Source: Parasponia andersonii (lineage: Eukaryota > Streptophyta > Magnoliopsida > Rosales > Cannabaceae). Taken from it: a stretch of 64,000 bases of DNA. The notes under the pieces are model-generated. The model did not search any database, was not told where the DNA came from, and worked only from the letters and a program-made list of their open reading frames with translations. Of this stretch, positions 11,940 to 25,396 are shown in pieces (position 1 is the stretch's first letter; the number at the start of each line of letters is the position of its first letter). The position numbers and the translations under genes are program-made. Location of the stretch: assembly GCA_002914805.1 (NCBI GenBank), contig JXTB01000028.1, positions 271,811 to 335,810 on the forward strand, read 5' to 3'.

Positions 11940-14137
11940 TGTAAAAACCTGGATTTTGGGAGGGTAATTTGGACAATTTACCAATTTTTTGGATAAAATA
12001 TTGGGTGGATTAATTTGCAAAAATTTTGTGCAAAGGGACTAAATTACAAATTTTGGGGGACTAAATTGATAGAGATTTGAAATTTTGGGACTTATTTGTA
12101 ATTTTTGAAAAATTGCACTGCTCATTCAAAACAGGCCACATGGCCTGTTCACTCATTTATCTTCTCTCTCTTCTTCCCCGATTTCTCTCTCTTCTCTCTC
12201 AGCTCTCTCGGCTGCACCACCACAGGACGTCGCTGAGCCGCCGCTAGCCACCGTCTGCCCGCGCCACTGACCGGTGTCGACTCGCTGTGCTGCGCCGAAG
12301 CTCTGCCGCCGCTCGCCAGCCGCCGCCGACGTCTGCATCGCCGAAAATCTCCAAAGAGACCGAATCAGTTTTTTCGTCATCGGCGACGATTCCAGCCACC
12401 ATTCGACCTCCAACCAGTCCCATTGAATTCGTCTCGTCTCAAGGATCATCAAGATATATATATCTCAACTCCATTTTGTCCAGATTGAAAGTTACCATTT
12501 TTGGGCATTTCGAGTTTATGGTTGTTATTTTTGATCCGACCGTTGGATTGTGTTTTTGAGTTCATTTTTGGAATGTACTTGGAAAATGGAGAAGTTTGAT
12601 ATATATATATATATATATATTTTGTTGTTTGGTGATCAGCATGAAAATCGAGATTAGACGGTCGAGATTTTGTCTCGTTTTGCATGCCACCGATCCGGTG
12701 TGGGTCCGGACTCGAATTGGACAAGTTATATATCCAACCTAGTAATTTTGGGTGCTAGGAATTCAGCGAAGAGGTCCGTTTGTGGAATTGAAGCTCCGGT
12801 GAAAAATTGGTTTTTCGCAAGAGGATGATCGAGAGCTTGGAATTGGTTCCCGACCCTCCGGGCGATCGTCAACGACACCTTGAGGATTCGATAGTGTGGT
12901 ATTGCTATTTGAGCGAGGTAGGGACTCAATTACCTCTGTTTTATATCGTTTTTGAATAAAACTTATTTTCTGCAACATATGAGAACAAATGTGATTTTTG
13001 GTTTCTCGAATATCTGCGATGAGAATTGGTTGTATGAGATATATACTGTATTACTCTGAGAATTTTCTGAGTGCAGGTTACTTTGGGTATATTAAAAATA
13101 GGGCCGTTATGTTACCATTTTTTTTTTATAAAAACCTAGTATGCTGATTTTACTGAAAAACCAGAGCACGATTATTTTCACACTTTAGTTCTGTATTGCA
13201 TGTGTCATAGGATCATACATGAGCACCGTGTTAGCATCGTGGGTTTACAGTGTGGCGCTACGTGCCCCACCATCGGTAAAAGTCCGTAAACTTGCGCGGG
13301 GTTTTGTTACTTCTGATTACCTCCCCATTTGGCAGGCGTAGGCAATTCGGTTGCCCCTCCAAGTTTGGTAGGTGACACATGGGTATCCCCTCCGAATATG
13401 GGCTTAGGTATCAGGTTGGCTGTTAGGCATACTTAGTGCCATCATCCTGGGTTTCCACAGATGAGAGGATGAGAGCTCATGGGTATGGGTTGATTTGTGT
13501 CATGTGCATATGAATTGGATGGTTTTGATTACACTGTTTTTTATATATATATATATAGATTTCCGGTTTGGATTATATATATGCGGATATCTTGGACTAA
13601 ACTAACCATGTAGGAATTCTCCATTACTAAAATATTTTTGATCGAGGTAATTGTTTTTCCTACTGGGTATTTTATGCTCACCCCCCTACCTTCTTCCTCA
13701 GGTGGTGTCCAGTGCGATCTCGGTGATCAAGAGGAGTAAGAGGTCATCTGGATTGCAGTTCGTCTCTTGGTAATGTTAGGAGTTTGATGTCGTAGTCTTT
13801 GGACTATTTGGGTTTTGTATTAGCATTGAACCAAGATTATTGTTTTCTATTTTGTCTGCGAACTTATGTATGCCATTTTGGTATTTGACTTTTGTTGTAG
13901 ATAATGGTGATGCTTGGGCTTTTACGTGACTTCGTGAGTTTTAATTATTATTCAGTCTATGTTTAATGGTGTATACAAACTGTGGGAGTGGTTCACGGGA
14001 TAGAATTCCGATTATTTTATTTAAATGGACCGTTTTTATAAAAATTAAAACTTTTGACACTTTTCAAATAAATCAAGGAATTTTCCACTTTTGTGAAATT
14101 TCCCTTCTGCCACTGATCCGGGTTTTGGGTCGTGACA
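11940..14137 (+). mobile_element. 3' LTR of the truncated gypsy chromovirus
   Basis: The 2198-bp LTR runs from TGTAAAAACCTGG to GGGTCGTGACA. It follows the pol fragment and polypurine tract directly. It contains a CT-rich, GC-richer block (12160-12440) and a TA microsatellite (12600-12620). The frames inside it (for example 12153-12452 on the minus strand) are not protein-like. It belongs to the same family as the solo LTR at 6057-8344. Confidence 0.88.
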
Positions 14138-15678
14138 GCCTAACCCTCCCAAAAGTAAGAAGGGAAAAAAAAAAAAAAGAAAAAAAGCCCAGTGGCCTAA
14201 TCTAATGTAGTGGTGATGAGTAGCCTCGTAAATATAACTGAATCTTATTATTGGTACCTAAAATTACTTCACGGAAGAGATATTGACTAACAATATCTCA
14301 CTAGAATTTGTAAGTTACCATTGACCATTACATTTTATTTTAGCCTATTTTGGTCATGTGATAGCACAAATTAACATAAATTAGTGATTAATTACTAATT
14401 ACATTTGCACTTTTCGTTACATTTATGATCTAAATCACCAGTAGTACTTCTGCTATAAGTTGCTTCTGAGGCAAACCGTTTGTTTTTATTTTTTTAATTT
14501 TTTTAAACTAGAAATTAAGAAGCTCCTTCATATGAGAAGCATCAAAAACAGCGAATTGGTTAACTAAATATTTACCAACCTTTTTGAGAAGGAAAATTAC
14601 GTACTAACTTTTATTGATCTGGACCTGATCCCAATTTTATTCTCTTTATTTATGCATATGTGTGTGTGTGTGTGTGTGTAAGAAGGATCTCTCTATTCTC
14701 AAGCTAAAATATTTATACTACTTTAAATATGGGAGAAAATTTAATTATTGTAATTTATAGTATTCCCCGAACTAAATTGGAAAAAAAAAAAAACAAAACA
14801 AACTATTCTCTAATTTGTTGTTGTTAGCGATCGTCAATCATGATAAATGGAAAAATTATATATATATATATAAATATTAAGAATTTCACTTATCAATAGT
14901 GCATATTTTTAAATATCATCACATCCGAATTATTAACTACTCATAAACATTCACTAAGCATATATCATATAATTTTAATCCTACCACATAAACAGATAAT
15001 GAGTGGGACTCAGTTTATTAATTAGAGATTTAGAATGTATATGATAGGAATCAAAATCTAAAATCTAGTAGCGATGACTAACTACCAGTGATATTTAACA
15101 TATTTTTAGTGAAGATAACTTCTAATATTTTTTGCCCTTCTGACAGGTCGAGGGAAAACCACATAGCTAATTAAGTAGCAATAGTCAAACTTGTTATTTA
15201 ATGTATATGGTGCAATTCGAACATATAAAAATAATAAGTAGCTTTACCTTCCTAACTATATAATAAAGTAATAGTCGTAGAGACATTTCTTTCTAGCACT
15301 AGGAGACAAGTCATTTCAGAAGCACCATAAGCTAACTGCCCAATTGCTTTACACAAAACTAGCTTGAATATATCTGTTTGTGTATGAGTGAATAAGTGAG
15401 TGTGTGTGTGTGAGAGAGAGAGAGAGACAGAAGTAAGAAAGTGATAGAACAGTTGGGAAAATAAGGAATAGAAGTTAAAGTTGAATGGCCAAATGATATA
15501 TTATATAACGAGTAAAAAGGTAATATATATAATTGATTTGCCTCTACATTTTATATATGCACATATATATATAATATATATGAAAAAAAGAATTAGTACA
15601 TAATAAAATGTTAAGGGCTAAAAAAAATTGTGCCGTGTAAAACCAACAAAAGTGACTGCCCATCCAAAATCCCAAACC

Positions 15679-15680
<2 letters not shown>
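14138..15680. other. intergenic, upstream of the MYB gene
   Basis: No gene is seen. There is an A-rich run at 14165-14185, a (TG)n run at 14659-14680, and GT/GA runs at about 15402-15428. This stretch presumably holds the distal promoter of the MYB gene. Confidence 0.6.

Positions 15681-15727
<47 letters not shown>
15681..15727 (+). repeat. (CT)n tract before the MYB gene
   Basis: About 23 CT units, ending in CCCC, lie roughly 190 bp before the MYB start codon. CT tracts in promoters and 5' leaders are common in plants. It could lie in the leader or core promoter; no clear TATA box can be assigned among the many TATATA runs. Confidence 0.85.
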
Positions 15728-15729
<2 letters not shown>

Positions 15730-15914
15730 CCCAGTACTTTCTTATTCTGTTGGCGTTTCATTTCTTCTCTTATATATCTTCCTCCTTTGCTCTAATTAAT
15801 TTCATCTGATGATCTCCACCAACAAATATTGATCATATATATTTGATCTCTAATAATCGATCATAATAAGTGTTATCATCATCATCAGCAGAAGCGTGCC
15901 GCCGCCGCGCCACC

Positions 15915-17614
15915 ATGGAGGAATCAGCCGGCCCCGCAGGCTCACCCGGTGCAGCTGACGATGCAAAGACTTGCCCACGTGGCCACTGGCGGCCCGCTGA
16001 AGACGAAAGGCTCAGGCAACTGGTGGAGCAGTACGGTGCCCAGAACTGGAACTCAATAGCTGAAAAGCTCCAAGGAAGATCAGGTACCTAATATATATGA
16101 TCTTGCTTAATATGTGTGTGTATATATATATGTGTGTGTGTATGTGTGTGTGTGGATATCTTTTGGATCATTTTTGGACAACTACCTTTTTTTATTTTTG
16201 GGGAAAAAATCTCTCTTGGGACAAAGCTTGATCATCAGCATCCTTTTCAACATCTTAATTATTTTTATTAGTATACCATATAAAACATAAATTGATTGTT
16301 TTTTTTTTTCACTTCTCGATTTTTTATTTTTTATTTTTTGTTGAATGAATTTAATTCTCGACTATTATGATCCTTAAATCTGAATCACAATCAATTAATT
16401 AAATAGAACGTTTTTTAATAAATAAAAATGACAATTTTTTTAAACTAGCATGTGTAATCTCAATCATGCATGATCTCAACGTATTCTCTTTTTTTTTTTT
16501 TTTTGGTGCACATATGGCTTAATTAAACATAGACCAATCCAAGATTTAATTTGTTCTCATAAAATATAGAACATGATCATACGTATTAACCAAAATTAAA
16601 CTCTTGGCACTTATTTTTCTCACCAAATAAACAATTTGTATGTTCTTCTTTTTTATTTATTTATTTTGGTATTTAGGTAAGAGTTGTAGATTGAGGTGGT
16701 TTAATCAACTTGACCCCAGAATTAATAGAAGGCCATTTACTGAAGAAGAAGAGGAAAGATTATTAGCAGCTCATCGAATTCATGGCAACAAGTGGGCCTT
16801 AATAGCTAGGTTATTCCCTGGAAGAACTGACAATGCCGTGAAGAATCATTGGCACGTTATAATGGCAAGGAAACAAAGGGAACAATCCAAGGTTTGTGGG
16901 AAAAGAAGCTACCGAGACCATCATCACCATCTTCATCTTTTTAGCGACCTCGAATCCGAACACGCCGCCTCCTCATCCGGTAATTTTCCCAGGAAACAAG
17001 CACCACTTCAAGGCAGGGATTACTCTTTCAGCTTAGAAAGTTACAACACTAACAAAGATAATAGGTCGCCAACGTCGATTTTGATCTTGGACGAGTACTC
17101 CCCATTATCTTCTTGGAACTTTGCTAATTCCTTGACAACAACAAGAGTTAATAAGCAAACAGTCTCATCATCAGAAGCTGCCTTTGTTATTAGGTCAAGA
17201 GAACATCTCAATAAAGATCATCATCATCATCATCATCATCATCGTCAAAGGGATTTCTCTAGTTCGTGTTCTAATAATTTTTATAGTACTTCTTCGGCTT
17301 CGTGGTTGTACGGATCATCAGGGGTGCCTGTCAACTACAAGAGAGTTGTTTCGAGTTCTTTTGGCCATCATCATGACCATGATCAAGCTGTGTTTAACAA
17401 GCAGTTAAGATCAGATCATCAGAAGAAATTATTAGCAAATAATAATACCAGTAGTAGCTTTTGTGATAACGCACTTCCAACTAGAATGTGCGGGAAAATA
17501 AGGGCAAGTGCTATATTAGGGCAAGAAGATCATGATCATCATGAATCCAATAATGATGCCAAAGAAGGGATTCCCTTCATAGATTTTCTTGGTGTGGGAA
17601 TTTCTTCTTCTTAA
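15915..17614 (+). CDS. R2R3-MYB transcription factor, subgroup 21 (MYB52/54/56/105/117-like)
   Basis: A DNA-binding nuclear transcription factor of 368 aa. Exons are 15915-16083 and 16677-17614 (593-bp intron, GT-AG, splitting the Gly codon in R2). R2 (residues about 21-72) has the three spaced Trp residues and ends GKSCRLRWFNQLDPRINR. R3 (about 73-123) has the plant-typical Phe for the first Trp, then HGNKWALIARLFPGRTDNA and VKNHWHVIMARK. The C-terminus ends IPFIDFLGVG, matching the short motif of subgroup 21. Family members act in secondary-wall regulation or organ-boundary formation; which role applies here cannot be told. The ATG at 15915 has an excellent context (GCCACCATGG). An in-frame GTG 15 codons upstream is not a credible plant start. 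The C-terminal half is Ser/Asn/His-rich, with a run of nine His (codons at about 17218-17244). Confidence 0.95.
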
Positions 17615-18520
17615 TCACCAACGGAAAACCCTTTTTTCTATTTAATTTTTTCTTCTGATTGAAATTATATAATATATAGTTTATGTAGTTAGCATCACTT
17701 TCTGATCATGTCGATATTTGAGCTCTTGATTTTGGCATAAAAGTATTGCCTGTTTAATTAGCTAGCTAACTAGGAGAAAATATTGTAGTACATTCGTTTG
17801 TATTAAACTCAATACAAATATCGAAATTTTATTAATAACTGTTTACAAATAGATTGACATAGAAATGACAAGGTCTACATTCTATTTTCTTCTTTCTTCC
17901 TTGATTTCGGCAAAATCGGACTTATCAAAGGCAAGATTCTTTCTTTCTTTCTAGTGGTTCTAAGGATCCAATTTTTGTCCTCGTGACCATATGAGGATTA
18001 TATGAATATGAATATATATATATATATATATGTTTGTATATATAATTTTCTTGTACTCGGTTTTTTTAATCAATGCCTGCAAATAAAATGATCCAAGAAT
18101 ATGAAAGGAATTAAGTTCTAGTACTCCAATTCAAAGATCGAAGAACGACGTCTTTTAGCAAAAGAAAAGGTAGTATTGCATTTATTTACTTATTGCATGT
18201 CCATTTGCTAATTTTTCCTTCTGTCAACGTTGAGAATATGCTAAAAGACATATATTTATATATATGTATATATATATATATGTAGGGCACCAATCCAGGC
18301 ATTTTTTTTTTTTTATCTATGCATAGGTATCAATTTGGCCAATGAAAATTTAACATGCATATTTTTTTATTGTAAAAAATAAGAGAGAGAAAGAGAATTA
18401 ATGATGCATATCTGTTCACATATTTCATTATAGTTATTGGATTACCATGGTGATCCAACGACTAAAAAAAAAATACCGTTAAAAAAAAAATACATATTGG
18501 ATTGGCAACCATATATATGA

Positions 18521-18553
<33 letters not shown>

Positions 18554-20884
18554 TGTGTGTGAAGTTGATCTAGCTATTATAAGGAAAATACAAAATGGTA
18601 GTACATTTGAATAGGAATAGGCATAGAATATTGTAATTAAGTTGGTAAAGCACGACTTTTTACACGCCGATATATACACATACTAGCTAAGATGTGATGA
18701 TTTTAGTCCCTAGGTTGTGTATATATCTCTTCAATGTTTGACAGTCCCACTCATGGACACGTATATATTAGGCGTATCAATAGTTTATAAGATATATAGG
18801 TTCTTCCCGGCCGGTGAACACCCCTAAATTTCTGATACTCATACAATATGTACAGTAGGCATTTATATATCGGCATTCAGCAGCAATCCTACTTGTACGA
18901 AAGTATAAAATTACATTTTTATATTTATATACATATACGTATCTATGAAGAGAGAGCAGCAGTCACGACTCGTACGTAAAAGTCCTTGTAGTATTATTAT
19001 ATATATCAATAATGTTTGATAAGTTCTATCTATGAGTACAATTTTCTTCTGAGACAATATTCTTTTGTTTACTTGCACTTTAAACAAAACAGACAATGCA
19101 CCTGATGTGTATATACATGTATAATATATTATATGTAAGGTTCTACAATTCAAACATGAATTGCATATTTGCGTATAACGTTAAAAAAGAAAAATCCAAT
19201 CATAATAAGAATGAACCTAAGTTACTTTCTTGTCAGATGGAGTAATTATTAGAAAATGACCCCTGCTCAATTTGTTTAGTAGGGGCAGGGCTTTGCCAAC
19301 AGGGCAATACCCATAGGAGTCGTGCATTTCAAAAAATAAATAAATAAAATAAACGAATATTAATAAAAGCAATTAGAAGTACTTACAATTTGTTTGGAAA
19401 CTCTAATACTGAGATTAATTTTGGTGTCTGAATTCGTTTCTAACGCAAAAAAAGAAAATAATAATTAAATTAAATAAAAAATAGTGCCACTTCATTTCTA
19501 ATATAAAATTATCTAATATTAATTTTACTCTATGATCATTTAATTCACTTAAGTTTATAATGTACATTAGTCTAATTAGGACACTTAAATAGATAGAGAA
19601 TTTAGATTTAGCGTAACCATATAACTCTTAATTACCTTTTAAGAAACTGATGCTAGAAAGGTTATATATTTAGATATATTAGATTTGCATAACGATCAAT
19701 TCTTCTAGGCTACCATGTTTTATAAATGTATCCTTCTATTCAATATAAATTAATTTTCACTGAAATAACATGGATACAAAATGGTTAATATTTAAGGTTA
19801 AATTTATATTTGCACTTGCACCCAAGCTATATAAAATGTCTCAATATATATGCCATTCGAAATATTATAAATTTCAACTTTGTCCTTACTTAAATTGTCT
19901 CTCTGTTAGACAAACAAATGAAAAAATGGCAATCCCAAATACTTATCTGGATTTTTAACTTGTCCTCTAAAATTATGATAGCGGACATCTGTTCAACTGA
20001 AAAAATTAGGATTGTAGTGATTTGAGGGACATACTTAATTTTTAAATAGTACAGGGCATTATAGAGAGGCATTGGCAAACATAAAATAAACTCAAACGTT
20101 TACTAAAATAAACTCAAACGTTGACTATACGATATGTAGTCTGTACAATGACATTGAAAATATAAAAAGAGAGAGAAATTAACAATATAATATATTATGC
20201 CCATATGCAACTAATGCAGAAGAATGTAGGCCATCATGACCTTGAATGCGTAAGGCCAGCATTTAGTTAATCAAAAGTTAATCGGCATTTGTTTTGAAAG
20301 CATTTGACGCAACACGATTGAGTTGATCCTGGGTGACAATTAATTATAGAAATTAAAATAATTTCAAACTACCTTTTTTTTTTTTTTTAATGAGTGCTTG
20401 AAGACAGATTCTACGCTTAAGAAACTATACATATGCATGAAGTATTGCAGCTATTGCGTAGACTAGTTTACTTTGAACTACTTGATTTTAATTAATTTCT
20501 GTTAATATATAAATTTATACAAAACATGGGAATTGGGTGTCGGTGGTCACCTTGGTAAGCACACGTTCACATTTTAGCAATATATTTTTTTCGAAAAGAC
20601 AATGCAACACGTATAAGTTTTGTATGGAAATCCCACTCTCGAGTCTCAACTCTATGAAAAAATAATACGTAAAGTACATAAATTGAGCAAGAAAACTTAA
20701 TAAGAATTCCATATTATATTTCTCCTATTGTAGTAAATGATTCTACTTAACGAGAGTGAAAAAATAAAAATTAAAGCAAGAAAACTTAAAAAACTCCAAA
20801 TTGTATACTTATATTGTAGCAAACTATTCTACTTGATAAGAATTTCCATTTTTCCTATAAAAAAATACAAATATAAAGAGAAAG
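17615..20884. other. intergenic, no gene seen
   Basis: AT-rich DNA with TA runs at about 18012-18030, 18260-18282 and 18520-18545. A 22-bp tandem duplication lies at about 20084-20127 (AAAATAAACTCAAACGTT twice). Short frames here are not protein-like. Confidence 0.6.
18415..18560. repeat. dispersed AT-rich short repeat, copy 2
   Basis: Contains a small hairpin-like pair (TTGGATTACC / GGTGATCCAA near 18437-18460), two A runs, then TTGGATTGGCAACC and a TA tract. It resembles 9050-9240 and 63640-63810. Confidence 0.5.
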
Positions 20885-22863
20885 TATTACGACCGAAAAT
20901 CCAAGACTATGAGTTTTAGTAATTTTATGTTGAAATAGTAATTAATAGAGATTTCCAAAATTCTAGAAAATCGAGTATTTAAAATTTTGTATTTTAATCC
21001 TTAAAAGTAATCAAATTTCATAATCAAGAAAATTTTCATTAGCATTAACTTTCCAATGAAATCCTTCATTTAAAATTTAGAGAAAATTCTAAACAAATTA
21101 GTTTAAGAACCTTGCTTATTTCATAAATTTTAGAAAAACATGTTCATTTAAAACTTAAATTTCAATATCCAATTAATTTACATACAATTATTTGTTTTCT
21201 AAGTACTCAAATTTAAAGAAAAATCATCCTCATACATCAACTAATAAATACATTATTATTGGCTAAATAAATTTGACATAGAAAAAAAAAAGGTGACATA
21301 GAATAGGAACCAATCAATGAAAGGGAAGGAAACGACATTCTTATACTAAATAATCTTGTCAAGCTACCACGATAATTTATCCAAAATAAATCAATACCTA
21401 AAAGTGAGAAGAAATAAGGGGTAAGCACGTGAATATTCAATAGGAATCGATTTAATTTTTTTTAATACATTTGAAAGTCCTATATGGTTAGTATTCCATT
21501 CAAAACAGTTCACAAAACTCAAGTAGAAATATAATCCAATAGTTCAAACATTCCAAACCATTGTAAAATATCTATCAAAACCAGTACATATCTATTCAAG
21601 CCAACATATAACCATGTATGCAATCATGATGTCCGAAGTGTCTTAGTGGATCACTCGTAAGTCTGAGCCATCTAAAGATGTGTCGTAATTTCGAGCACCC
21701 TATGTAGGGTACCGTAAGTCCGACAGCCACATAAATGTGTGAATGCATGCAAAAGCTATATGAGTGACAAGATAAGTATATGCACCATTTCTACAAAATC
21801 ACAAGATAACCATGCAGTTTTCTTTAATCAAACCACTTTTAGTCCTCAAAATTGAGTTCTCAAACCATTTTCGATTTTCTAAAATTTATAGCAGCATAAT
21901 AGTTGTTTTTTTATCAAAACCCAAAAATCCAATTTCTTGCAGAAGATAGTTCAGAATAGATATATGACACGCCAATTAGTGTACGTGCCTCCCAGACAGT
22001 TTATATCTCAAATCAGATCCAAACAGACATAAATCACATTTTTATGAATTATTTCACGAAATTCCAGATTTATTCAAAATACGTGAAAAAACAAAATTAA
22101 ACCAATTTAAAGATCAAGTAATTGAATCTCTACCTCAATTGAGTATCAAAATAGTATTACGGAGCTATAGAGAAAGTTTGGTGTCGTTTTGAACCTTTGA
22201 TCGATATGTTTGAAAACTCAGTTTTTAATCGGAGCTTTAGATCGTTAAACGGGCTTGACCACTGAATTCAGAGTACCCAAAAATACTAGATTAGACATAA
22301 TTTGAACAATTTTGGCTTGGGCCGAATCCTGGCCTACAACACACAAAACGAGATAATTTAAGCCATTAAATTTAAATTTTCATGCCCATCACCAAATATA
22401 GTCAATATATATTAAAATTTTTTATTTCACGAGCACATCACAAATATGAGGTTTATTTTACGATTTAACAGTCGAATTTAAATATTTAAATATAAAACTA
22501 AAATAGCTCAAAACTGACAAAAATGGCAAAATTCAATCAGGGCAATATTGAGTCAAGATATATATACCACGTTGAAGATTGTGACGAAACTAGTTTCACA
22601 GCCTGAGGTGGCTGGAGTTGACGGTGACGAGCAAAAACATGTGTGGCCTCCAACTACAATTTTCAGCGATATCGAGCTCCAGCGAGGCTGAGAATAGTAG
22701 CAAAGCTTCGTCTCAGCTCGGCAGTCTAATCATGAAGGTTGTCGGCGGCTGTTGTTGGCCGGAGTGCATCCGTCGATGGTGAACTCAAACTACTCGCGTC
22801 AACTGTAGGAGAAGAAGAAGAAATTGTCGAGCAATAAGAGAGAGAAAGAGAGCTGAGGGAAAA

Positions 22864-22940
<77 letters not shown>

Positions 22941-23164
22941 ACACATGGGGGTCACTAAATGGGCACCATTAAGTTTTTAATATTATTTTTTTACTACATC
23001 TTTTAAAAATCTTTTCAGTTTAGTCCTTAAAAATTACAAAATGGCCTCAATTTCCAATTTTCATTTCAATAAAATTCAAAACTTTTATTTAAAAATCCTC
23101 ATTATTTTAGTCCAAAAATTACCAAAATGACCAAAATACCCTTTTTAAAAATTGGGTTTTTATA
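20885..23164 (-). mobile_element. 3' LTR of the LARD-like element
   Basis: Aligns along its length with 31826-34040. Both terminal dinucleotides are mutated (TG to TA at 20885; CA to TA at 23163-23164), as C-to-T or G-to-A changes would cause. It contains a long GA/GT microsatellite (22867-22941) that the other LTR lacks. Confidence 0.82.
22867..22941. repeat. (GA)n(GT)n compound microsatellite inside the LTR
   Basis: About 40 bp of GA units run into about 34 bp of GT units. The matching place in the sister LTR (about 33802-33820) has only a short GAGAGAG run, so the array grew after insertion. The minus-strand frame here (Thr-His then Ser-Leu repeats) is an artefact. Confidence 0.92.
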
Positions 23165-23200
23165 TCCTTCCCTCCTTAAAAGAATTTTGTCCCGAAATTT
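23165..23200 (-). other. polypurine tract of the LARD-like element
   Basis: On the minus strand, TTTCGGGACAAAATTC leads to TTTTAAGGAGGGAAGGA immediately before the LTR. This is the same arrangement as in the plus-strand chromovirus at 11907-11939, and it ties the two elements to one family. Confidence 0.82.
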
Positions 23201-25396
23201 AAACACAAAGTAAAGTATAGGTAAAATAGCAAGAGATAACAGCTCGATGGTGTATGAACGCTTGTACACATAATCCATAAGTACCAAACCAAACAGTAGC
23301 TAAATTATGAAGTGTATAACATGCACTTCGCACCTGGTGTAACAATTCTGTTAATAGGCTAATGCCACACCATAACATATGATAAGAATATATACAAAGA
23401 GACATTGAATCACAAGATGTCTTACTAGTAAGTACAAGATCATGATACAAGAGATTTGAAAACAATAACCCCAAGCCAGTAAGTATTCACAGAAATAGTG
23501 ACTACAGTCAAGAATAAAAGTTGAAAACACAAGACTTTTATAATCAAAACAGTGACTGATAAGCACCATTATAGTTTAGCAAAACAAATGCTAAGTATTA
23601 ACAACACCATCCTTGGTTCGTACCAGATCAATAGCATACTGGTACTATTCCATTTGCTTGCAGCTAAACTTGGTCCTAAACAATCATTGAGTCTAAAGAT
23701 TCTAATAAGATTCTCATCAACACAAGATAGTACTCAATAAGGTTCCAAATAGAAACAGATATACTTATGTTGCACCACACTTAAAATAGACACATTCAGA
23801 TATCAAAAACGACAATAAGGACACAATGACATAATTCATTTACCGTCTCTCATAACGAGTGAGAAACAACCATGCATACAATCATTTCTAGTCAAGAATA
23901 ATACTAGAACTACCATAATAGGAGATCATTAACGTAGAAGTACATAGAATAACAAATATCAACAGGTAAACCATTTTTGTCCAAGTATACAAAATGTAAG
24001 TATCCATATAACAAATTTAGTCCAAAAACTTCTCAAGTCTTCTATCCAATGTAATTTCATATGGTAATTATTCATACCATATTTATATCATGAGACTTTA
24101 AAAGTCTCTTAACCCAATCAAGAGAGTATAGAAATAATCCTAAATCATCAACTAGCTCCAAAGACTTTCTAAATCTTTGGTACAAAAGATAGTCATATAG
24201 AAATGGCTCAATATCAAATATGCAAATATAACCAGTGACAATACTACAATACCCTAGAAACAAGGTTCCAACAGAATAGGTCGTCTTCGCGGTGACGATT
24301 GTCTCCTATCTAACTTAACCTCATTTCATTTTAAAATCTTAAACCTTTTTTTTTTTGAAAACATGCAACACAAATATCAGGGGCATATAGGAATACTATA
24401 CTAGTTCACAATAAGGTCTCATATTGGCTATAGGTAAACCAAACTTGAACTCCAAGTATTCTTTTTCAAAATATAATAGCAAGAATTCAACAACTCTTAA
24501 TATAGACTCATGACTAAACTCACCGTTATGCCATCAATTATGTCATCATAATGATGCCTGAATCCATTTCAAACCAGGTGATGAGTTATAAATTGAACTC
24601 AATGATGACTCTAATCCACAACAGATTATAACAAGTCTCTAATAATTCTCAAAAGTCAGTACAAGTATAGTACTACAAGTAGTACTCACTCATTAATACC
24701 AAGAAGGAATACACCGATAAGATTGTATCTTGTCATCATCAATCAATCAGTTTCTTGTCTAACGCACAAATTACACTTACTAAGCTAAGTAAGTACGATA
24801 AGAAGAAGTTTTTGCTTGATAAATAGCTTACTAATTAAACCATCAAGCACTTAAAACATGTCAATTTCTTTTAAATCATAGTTAAATATAATGAAAATTT
24901 TCTTAAAATTTTCAAAACTTTTCCGTAGTTCTCAAACATGTCTCTCTAAAAAATTCAAAAGCATATTTTCTTTTTGTTGGTAAACCACGTTATACAATTT
25001 TTTTTATTTCTTTATTAATGAAAAACTTTAGGTAAATGTTAAATGAGGCATTCTTTAATATTTATAATTTCGAGGCATCACACTTTAACAATTTAATTTA
25101 AAAAAAGGGATTTAAAAGGCATTTTAACAATTGAAAGAACTTATAAAGTATTTTAGGAAATAATAAAGTGTGTCAAGTGTATTTTATTATTATTATTATT
25201 ATTTTTAACCTCAATCAACTTGTAAATCAAATTTATGGAGAATAACTTTTTTATATACCCAACTAATTTATAATATGCACGACTCCAAGAGTTTAAAAAT
25301 TTATATTTTTAATTTCAAAGAAAATAGGACACATTTACATGTATATTCAGGATTTACTAAATGTCAATTCGAGGTATATCAATCCATAGCCTTTAC
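23201..25396. other. LARD-like element interior, first part, non-coding
   Basis: No gag or pol motif is seen on either strand; short frames carry no recognisable domain. There is a TTA-rich microsatellite at about 25185-25205. Confidence 0.55.

Noticed and set aside
12153-12559. Frames on both strands in the GC-richer part of the gypsy LTR
   Set aside because: They lie within an LTR block that is also present, diverged, in the other LTR copies, with no conserved frame.
15870-15914. In-frame extension of the MYB frame upstream of the ATG
   Set aside because: It depends on a GTG start. The ATG at 15915 has a near-ideal plant context and gives a normal subgroup N-terminus.
17184-17408. Plus-strand 74-aa frame inside MYB exon 2
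   Set aside because: It is a shifted reading of the CAT repeat (poly-Ile) and shadows the real gene.
22726-22944. Minus-strand frame of Thr-His and Ser-Leu repeats
   Set aside because: It is a pure product of the GA/GT microsatellite within an LTR.
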